DNA of 64,000 bases, taken from assembly GCA_037013685.1 (NCBI GenBank), contig CM072889.1, positions 18,857,976 to 18,921,975 of the forward strand. Reading direction: 5' to 3'. Source of the DNA: Acridotheres tristis. Taxonomy: Eukaryota; Chordata; Aves; Passeriformes; Sturnidae. The notes beneath the pieces were generated by a model that did not search any database, was not told the DNA's origin, and saw only the letters and a list, made by a program, of their open reading frames with translations. Below, one piece after another: positions 1-64,000 of the stretch; within the stretch, counting starts at the first letter, position 1; the number at the start of each line of letters is the position of its first letter. Made by a program: the position numbers and the translations under genes.

Positions 1-1837
1 ATTTCTGAGGGAGTCATGGGTGTTCTGAAAACAAGGGACTGGGCAGAGCAGAGGTGCTTCACTAATGGATGGCACAGAAAGAAAAGGCAGCAAGATCCCA
101 CCTTGGTTTAAATACAAAACCAAGAGTAGCCAAGACTTCAGGGTGCCCCAGTCTGACCTGGAGTCTCCTTTGGAGCTTGCAGCAGGCTGCAGTGGGAGGA
201 CAGAGTCATCTCTTGGCAAATGCAGTGTCTTGCATTCTGGAGTGCTTTTCAGGGCCTACATCAACAGGCAGTGGCACTGATTGAAGTTGTCATTGTGTCA
301 TCTCTGGACCTTTTGTGGCTCTCAGCAGCATTTCTGTTCCCTTACCACTTGGGAATGGCTGAAATGACAAAATCTGTGCCCAGGTACATCTATATTGTGT
401 AGATGATGTGCATTAGTTGCAAAGTTTTCTCTGATTCCCATCCATTCAATGGGTGGGATAAAACTGTTCCTTTTTCCTGGTCCTTTACCTTATAGTCCTT
501 CAGAGTGATGCTTTTTCTGAATTTTGATATTTTTGATACATTAACCTGATTTACAATCAGCTCCTACTCTTGTAAAGATCATCCCCAGCCATTTATTCCT
601 TTTTCTTCTGGTGAAAGGGCATCTCTTTGTTTAGGATGTTGATGATAACTGATTCCAGTCCCTTTGTATCCTTCCTCCTCACCTTTGCCTTGGTCCTTGG
701 ATGTGTGGCTGGCCTGTGATGCTCAGCTGAAGGTGCTTTGCACAAGGAACTTCCTCCAAGCCCTCACAGAGCACAGGAGCCCCTTTTGTCTCACTGCAGT
801 CACAGTCTGGTTTTGTTCTGCATCTCAAAGTGTATTGTGACATCTCTTTTGTGCCTTGAGTCTGGCTAGGTCAAAGTCATTCACTTAAATTTAGCCAAGT
901 CATTTTGGCATCAGCCATACTTAGTGGAGTTTTGGAAAATGAATGGGGAGAGTTTGAAGAGAACAAAACAGAAACTTCATAAGAACTGGAGCTTTGTGAA
1001 AGAGAGAGACAATTTGAGTGTTTGTAGTGGAAGTGATGCAATTAAAAGCAAATGCATATAAATCATCTTCTAGGACAGGCACTTGATATTGCCTTAACAC
1101 CCCTGACATCTTTATCAGGTTCTCTTCAACAGACCCTTCAGAGCTAAGGAGCTTTAAGAGCTGCAAATGAATCAAAACCACTCTTGTGAGATAAGCCTGC
1201 TGCAGCTTGTCAGAGCTGTACAAAAGATTAGTTGCACCTTTTGGAAAAATGTTTTGTCTTGTTCATGGGGTTGAATACTATAGCTCTAAAACTGATATTC
1301 AGGTGTTTTAATAGTGAAATACTGTGTGAGTAGTTATTCTTCTGTAGTGGCACTTCAGCAGGAGAGAGCTCTTTGTCAAAGCTGCTGGATGATTTTGTTG
1401 CAGCAAATAAGATCCTCTAGAGATCTCTGTTAGTGACCAACCATGGACTATGGTACAGCAAGAAATTGGCTCTTGAATGAACTTGCATGAACTGGGTTTT
1501 TTCTGTTTCTCTTTGATTGTTTCCAATACAGTGTTGTGAAGCAGATGTTTAATATGTTAAATATGTTAATACAGCTGAATGATGGAGTTAAGTTTTTATG
1601 TTCAAATTGTACTACATGCACTTTTACTCAAAGAAATGGAAAATATTCCAGCAAGAATAGTTATCTTTGTGATGTAAAACCAAAAGTATTAAACACTGAT
1701 GGCAAATCCAAGTCAAGCCAGATGTCTTGAATACTTGTACTATGGTTTGAAAATTCCTGTGGAATTATTAGTCTTCTATTTTATCATCTAAACCCTGATG
1801 ACTGGAGCACTCATCAGCATTCTGCCTTCTGTGATAG
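1..1837 (+). other. Upstream non-coding DNA, probably DIAPH2 intron
   Basis: No exon, RNA gene or clear repeat was recognised here. The exon encoding the residues just before GGLKNSKH was looked for and not seen, so this is probably the 3' part of the preceding intron. Open frames here are short and show no family resemblance. Confidence 0.7.
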
Positions 1838-57333
<55,496 letters not shown>

Positions 57334-57343
57334 ATATCCTTTA
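57334..57343 (+). promoter_or_regulatory. U12-type AT-AC 5' splice site (second in the gene)
   Basis: ATATCCTTTA, identical over ten bases to the donor at 7813-7822 and matching the U12 consensus. Its branch site and AC acceptor must lie beyond 64000, or were missed. Confidence 0.88.
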
Positions 57344-60300
57344 GGCACTGCTGCTCTGAGCATTCTCATCCTCTGCTTCACTATTTGCACCACTTCAAAA
57401 TAAGTTTTCAGTCTCTTCTCCTGCATTTTTTTCTAGAGAAGACAAAAAAAACCATCCATGGATGTGGGGAATGTGAGCAAAGACAGAACTGAAAGCAGCA
57501 ATAATCAGATTTTCAAAGGGGCACCCAGACACATTTCCTGAAGTAGTTACAGTGAGCAGCCATAAACTCAGTATGGGTTTTTTTCTTGTTTTTTTTTTTT
57601 TTTTCTGCCTGAAAGAATTATTGAATCAATTTTAGAGAAATACCAGCAGTAAGGTTGATATATTTATTATTTAGCTCCAGGTGGTGTTTTTTGAAGGGCA
57701 GAGTATTCATTCTGTTAATGGTTTTAAGTTCCATTTTTAACATCATTTTTGAGGGATATTTACATTTGTTTTCACTCCAAGGTGTTATTTCTTTAATTTC
57801 TGTAGAGAATAGAGACTGTGGGTTCTTTAAGCACTACCAAGTAAAATCTGTGGGGGACTGTAATAAGATTTCTGTCTAGCTTGGTTTTGTATATGCAGCT
57901 TTCATTTTGTTCTAAAGTTTAAAGTAACAGGTCTACTGAAGATATAGGAAGCTCAAAAAAAAAATGCAGCAAAGACTGAGGAAAAAGCCCTTTTTAAAAA
58001 AAAAAAAAAGAAATTCCCAGGTTTTTATTGTGCTCTGTGTGGAAATGTGGGAGCTTTTGGAGTCCAAGGCTTTTTGTGCATCTCCAGAAGCTCAGGCAGT
58101 TCCTGGGATCTCTCTCCTGTCTTGCTGCAACAGAAATCATGAGAGAAATCCTGAATTTGGGGGTTTTTCAGAGGAAGGAAGGAGGGGATTGATGCTCAGA
58201 TCCATTGCCAGCTGCTGCTCACATGTGGTGGGTGGGTGTAAGGAGGGTTTCTCCCCACTGCTGTCTGTGCAAAGTCACTTCTCTGCAGGATTTTCCATCT
58301 GAACGGAGCCAGTGACAGAATCTCACCAGCAGGTATTTCACAGCTCTGCGTGGATTTATTTGAAGTTTCTGACAAGGCTGCTGGGAAGGAGCTTAAGGGA
58401 GACAAGTCCTGACTAAGTGGAAAATTGTTTCTTGTTCTTTACATCTTCCCTTTCACCTTGGCCCACGTGTGAGGTTGAGACTTGCTGCTAATCACTGTTA
58501 TCACTGCTGCCCTTAAACAAAGCTCGTTCATATTTCCCTGAGATTCGTTGCCATCAGGAAAATTTCCAATATTGTGATTGTCCTGTGCCTTGGCACCCCG
58601 TGCAGAGGCTGAATTCTGGCACCCTGGCCCTGCTTTTATTCATAAATCCAAGCAGTTTATGAAATCACTTTTATTTTCACCACTGCTTTTTTTCTTGTTG
58701 ACAGCTTTGCTTTCCAGGGTACAGAAATGATTGTTCAGTTGTGTTTTCGTTTTGCTTTCTCTGTGTTTACTTATAGACATGATGAGCATCACTCGGGTGA
58801 TTTTGGTAAAGAAAAAAAGCCAAGTAGATCATATTTAACATTTTTCTCTCTGCACCTTATCACCTGAATTTCTTCGAGAAGAAAAAGCTTGTCTGACAAT
58901 GCAAAAGAGTAAAAAAGTTGGTTTCTGCTTATCACTGAATATTTTAAGGTTTTCTACACTCCCATACTTTTATTTATTAGATTGAAGAATAATTTTGGAG
59001 GGTGTAAAAATGACACCCTTGTCTGCAGTATGTATTTCTTTGATTTCCTCAGCTGCCTGAAGATTTGTTGGTGATGGCACATCCTGAGATGAGAAAGTTA
59101 CAGAATTTCAGGCTGAACATTCTCGGAGTGTTTCAGAAAATTTGAGATGTCTCAGTAGAGTTTTAGGATGCAGCAATTATAATATTCAAGGCATAGTTTC
59201 TCCTTGCTGTCATAAACAAAGGTATTTACCAGTAGCTGTGGATGAGACTTTGTTGGGAGGATGGGAGAGTGATCCTGCTTGGAGTATCAGATTCATGTGG
59301 GAGGCCAGTGACAAGAAAAATACCATTCATAATATGAATTTGTAATAATGAAATTATTATTCAAAATACAGGAGAAAATTCTGACAAACAATTTAAGTCA
59401 TTTTAGTTTTTCTAACTTTTTTTTTTTTTTTAACAAATAAGCTTTTGGTACTGTGAGTGACAAAAAGATGAATACAAAGTCTGCTTCATTTTCATTTTGG
59501 ATTTTTTTTTTCTTCGTCAGTTTCTAAGCAAGATAATTTTTCACTTCACTTAATCCGTCTTTTATTTAGCACAAACAGTTCTTCATCTCAGTGCAGTGTG
59601 GCTGAAGGAAATCAAGGGATTCAAATACTCCTCCTGTGAGTTTCCTGCTATATTCAATAACTTTTGTGTGATTCCTGCAACAACTTTTTTCACGATCTGC
59701 TCCGTGGCTGGCCTTGCATTTTACCTGAAGATCAATTTGTAAATAATTCAGCTTTAAATGGGAGAGGTTTCTTTTCTAATTAGCCCTGCTGCATGCAGCA
59801 CTGGGGAGCCTGATTCAACAGCTGAGAAAAGCAATTACTGACTCTGCCAGAGCTGGCTTTCACTCCTCCTTTTATTTCAGTGTTTGTGCCTCTAAATGAA
59901 GATCTTTTCTAAAGTGCAGAACTCTGAATTTTATATTTGCTTGCTGTAGGTGTGTACAGTGATTTCAGTGGTGTTAAAACATGAGTGTCTGGTTGGGGGC
60001 TGAGAATTCAGATTAATGGACTTCAAATGTAAATGTTATTAACAAAGATTAAAAACAGCTGAATTGAAAAGCAATTTCAGAGGGAACAAATGGCAAGTTG
60101 GACAGAGTTAACATTAATATTGATTTAGAACTATAAATACATGAATAATAAATGCCACTTTTCTCCCTTCCAACACACACACACGCTAAAGTTTATTCCT
60201 CTAGAAAATAATTTATTCCTGTAGAAACAAAGAGGAGCTTTGAACATTGTTCCAAGGGGCAGCAGGGCAAATATTTGGTTACTGGGCTCATGCTTTTTGT

Positions 60301-61032
60301 TCTCCTGCTCCCTGGACAAGAATAACTTGAGCTGTGCATCATTTATAAAGTACCTGACAGGGATTTATTTCTCCTACACGAGCTGGTGTATCTTTAAGTG
60401 GAGACCTTGTTTGGCTTTTCTGCTTTTCAGCTGGATCGTTTACCCTAATAAGAGACATTAACGTGCCTAAACTTATTGAAATCTTTTGCCTACCAGAGCA
60501 ATCAATGGTGCCACGTGGGTTTTCTAACTGATTGCATACATGTGAAGAATTAAAAGCTTATTTTTAAAGAATTGCAAAATTAAGGGAATGATGAATGAAA
60601 GAGCAAAAATTACTGCAGATAAAAAAAATTCAAAGTGCTGTGCGTTCATCTTATCATTAAATGGAACAGCAGCAATTTGTGAACTAATTTTAATTTCCAG
60701 TAAGGAACACCATTCATTAGAAGAGAATCCTTTTCATGGGATAAAAACGCTGCCTTCCTGAAAGGCATGTCTCCTCACTTGATGTGCATTTATGCTCCCT
60801 GTTCTCTCCAATAACAATTCAGCCTCCCAGCTCCGTGTGAGGGGTTCATTTCCTCTCTTGCTGCATTCACTGGTGCAGAAATGATCTGGGGACAAGGCTG
60901 GGGACTTCCATGCAGTGGGAATGTTCAGGATTTCGTGTGCATTAATGAAACATCAGCTGATGATTCTCTATGGGAGCTGCACTGCAGAGTCTGTCAGAGC
61001 AGCTCCTGGGGAAGGAGCCAAGGTTCCCAAAG

Positions 61033-61612
61033 CATTGATCCTTTATTCCCTGAGTATTGATCCTTTATTCCCACATCATTGATCCTTTATTCCCTGAGTA
61101 TTGATCCTTTATTCCCTGAGTATTGATCCTTTATTCCCCAAAGTATTGATCCTTTATTCCCTGAGTATTGATCCTTTATTCCCCAAAGTATTGATCCTTT
61201 ATTCCTTGAGTATTGATCCTTTATTCCCACATCATTGATCCTTTATTCCCCAAAGCATTGATCCTTTATTCCCCAAAGTATTGATCCTTTATTCCCAAAG
61301 AATTGATCCTTTATTCCCCAAAGCATTGATCCTTTATTCCCAGAGCATTGATCCTTTATTCCCAGAGCATTGATCCTTTATTCCCCAAAGCATTGATCCT
61401 TTATTCCCAAAGCATTGATCCTTTATTCCCATATCATTGATCCTTTATTCCCCAAAGTATTGATCCTTTATTCCCACATCATTGATCCTTTATTCCCAAA
61501 GAACTGATCCTTTATTCCCAAAGAATTGATCCTTTATTCCCAAAGCATTGATCCTTTATTCCCCAAAGCATTGATCCTTTGTTCCCCAAAGAATTGATCC
61601 TTTATTCCCAGG
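61033..61612 (+). repeat. Minisatellite, 20-23 bp unit, 26 copies
   Basis: The core ATTGATCCTTTATTCCC is nearly invariant. The linker between cores varies: CAAAGC, CAAAGT, TGAGT, ACATC, AGAGC, AAAGA. I counted 26 cores. It ends at ATTCCCAGGGC. Confidence 0.95.
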
Positions 61613-64000
61613 GCTTTTTGGCAATTGCAGGAGAGAACCATTCACTGATTTTTCAAATTTCAGGTCATGTATAAACCTTAGAGTCTTAGTTATCTCTGCA
61701 TTTTCTTGCAGTATTTATATAAAGTTTTTGTTCTCGCTATCTACAAAAATGACATTTGAAAACAGTTTAATTTGCAGGTGCAGCTCTTGACTAAAGGTGA
61801 ATTATGGTTATTTTTCCATATAAAATATTTGATTATTTATCCATATAAAATATTTTTCCTAATTTTGGTGTAGGGAGAGAAGTCTAGCTTCCTGCTTCTA
61901 GATGGATTTTATTTGTTATATTTTAAGTTGCTGTTACATCATAGAAGGGTTCATCATCATCATCAGAGTTTTTTCTTAGAGGGTTGAGCATTTGTTTAAA
62001 TTTTTTCTTTCTGCTTGCAGTTCAAAACAAGGTTTAAGGGGCAAATGTTTAAGATGAAACGATGAAATTGTTGAAATTAATATCAAATTATAATGATCAG
62101 CCAGCAGTAGGAGGAAACTTCTATTTGGTATTGATCTTTTTAAGACTTTGTAATTTTTGTAGTTGTTTGCATTTAAGTAAGAGAAACAATTTCTTTAAAA
62201 TTAAACTTGGGATTAATTTAACTTTCTATTAGCTTCATATAAGAAAACCTCTATTTTTTTTTTCTAAATTAAAACACTAAGTGGAAGGAAAAGACTTTGC
62301 AGTTCCTATTGAAGGCACAGCACAGGAAAGTAAGGATTTATTTCCTGCTGAATCTTTAGTTTTATGAGTTCCATGTTTAAATGGAAAATGTTTTAAGAAA
62401 TAATTATAAACCCTCTGCTTTGCAATTAATTTTAGTGTATAAATTGTTTATGTTTCAAGCAACTTTTTTGGAGCAGAGCCTGTATTGAAGTGCCAGGAAT
62501 AGCTTTTTTTTTTTTTTTTTTTCCTGTGCTACAGATTTGTGTCAATTTGAATTCATTGGTAATAAGTTAATAACATTTTCTTCAGAATATCCACCTTGTA
62601 CCACCTGTTCTATAGGGTTTTATACAAATTGCTCAACATGAGCAAAAGAAAAAGCATCACGTGGGTGGTGTAGGTTAAATTTAGCATCTAGCATGCTCTG
62701 CTCTAAGTTTTTTGTAGCTCTAAGAGAGCAAAAATTGTGATTTGAGTGTTAAATTTGAGATTCCAGTGCTTTGCTTGGCTGTGACAGCCCCCGAGTCTGC
62801 CTGCCCCAGATTTGCATCATTTTCTATTGCCCCAAATGCAAGAAAAGAATCCCTAAAATGCACTTTGGCAGGGGAAGTTGTCAGTGTATCGTGTTCTGAG
62901 GGTTACATTTACAAACCTTTCATCCTCAGCACTCACCTGATGTTTAAATGGAGCTGCCAAAGCCACCAAGACTCGCTGGTGTTTGTGATTGTGAGAAAAA
63001 TTCATCTCAGGGGCTGCTGGATTTCATCAGCACTGCCACCAAATCCCCCTCTGAAAGCACACTGGTACAAGATAGCAAGAATTTGTTTGTACAAATAATC
63101 TGCTTTTCATTCCCAAACTGGAGGCTTTTTTTTTTTTTTTTTTTTTTTTTTTTTGAGAATTCAAGGCATCCTTGAATAAACAGAGTTTTCCTGCTCCATT
63201 TTTTGCTTTGCTAATTGTTTAAGCTGCTGGTGGCATCTCAGCAGTTTGAATCCTATTGAGGAACTGACCCTGCCAAGTTAAAAATCAGATTACAGGCAAT
63301 TGGGGCTATATTTAGTTACTTATATTCAATTGACATTATTAAGCTATAGGGGGAAAATGCACCAGTATTTGATGTTGTTGAGCTCAAATGTGCTTCAGTT
63401 GGAGAGTGTGTCTCCCCAGCACATAAAATGGTCTGTGCAGAGCTGCCTTTTTATAGGTAAAAGTTTAAAAATAAGATAATTAGTGAGTCAGAAATGTGGC
63501 CAGGACCTCTTGCAGTTAGAGGGAGCAACATCAGCAGCAAATTCAGAAATCTCAGCCCAGCAACACTCAGACAATCCCAGGAGCTGAAATTTGTTTATTT
63601 ATTTGGACAGCCTGTTGTTCACTGACACTGGTGATAGAACTGTTGCCATTCCATTTGATTTCCACTGAGAAATGTCCTCTGTGGCCCTGTGGCATTTATT
63701 AATCTTTTCACTTACCTGATTTTTCACCCTGGAATTAAAAAAAAAAAAAAAAAAATAAATAAAAATAATCCCCCCAATAGAAGAACTTTGAAATATTTAC
63801 ACGACTGGTGTCACAGTTGGTGTGACTGGATGTTTGTCATGAAGGTCAGTGGACATAATTGAATTAAAGTGAGGTTAAATGTTCTGGTTGTGCTGCAGAT
63901 AAATATTCCAGAGCTGCAGCTCATTACCCCGTGTGTTTGCTGGGATGTGCAGCAGGTGAATGCTGTGAACCTTTGCACAAAGTTAACTTCTAAAAATGTA

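Larger units (their letters stand above)
57334..64000 (+). other. Start of a U12-type DIAPH2 intron, at least 6667 nt, open at the window end
   Basis: Starts with the AT-AC donor and runs off the window. It contains the 26-copy minisatellite at 61033-61612 and T or A runs at about 63127-63154 and 63739-63757. No downstream FH2 exon and no convincing TCCTTAAC branch site followed by AC was seen. Confidence 0.8.

Noticed and set aside
57334..57492. Exon 19 extended to a stop at 57492
   Set aside because: The sequence after 57333 loses all similarity to formins and starts with a U12 donor.
57344..64000. Search for the exon following exon 19
   Set aside because: No stretch encodes the expected FH2 helix, and no U12 branch site plus AC acceptor was found. 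The exon is probably outside the window.

Overview
The window is vertebrate nuclear DNA, almost certainly from a bird. Its introns are long and AT-rich, and it carries several truncated 3' ends of CR1-type LINEs with the typical avian 3' end. Its one recognisable gene is the formin DIAPH2 (diaphanous-related formin 2), on the + strand and incomplete at both ends. I found nothing bacterial or phage-like, and no tRNA, rRNA or CRISPR.

Nineteen consecutive DIAPH2 coding exons can be placed to the base between 1838 and 57333. Their phases join into one open frame of 2721 nt (907 codons) without a stop or frameshift. In order they encode the armadillo-type FH3/DID region (exons 1-6), the dimerisation region (7-9), a coiled coil (10-11), a long proline-rich FH1 (12) and most of the actin-nucleating FH2 (end of 12 to 19). 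The N-terminal GTPase-binding exons lie upstream, and the end of FH2 and the DAD tail lie downstream. I assign DIAPH2 rather than DIAPH1 or DIAPH3 from near-identity to the human protein as I remember it.

Layout: 1-1837 is upstream non-coding DNA. Exons 1-13 are fairly compact (1.8-15.5 kb). A 17.5-kb intron with two minisatellites follows, then exons 14-16 (33.0-35.5 kb). A 6.2-kb intron holds an AT-rich island and a five-copy 200-bp satellite abutting exon 17. Exon 18 is at 46.4 kb, followed by a 10.7-kb intron with a 650-base pyrimidine tract. Exon 19 is at 57.2 kb, and the intron after it runs off the window and contains a 26-copy minisatellite.

The most interesting signals are: (1) two introns with U12-type AT-AC donor sites, one complete with branch site and AC acceptor; (2) a tandem satellite whose units each end in an acceptor-like sequence in register with the real 3' splice site of the FH2 exon; (3) strong GC3 enrichment confined to that same exon; (4) an FH1 about twice the length I recall for human DIAPH2. 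I did not find a new multi-gene system. The novelty is in gene architecture and splicing.
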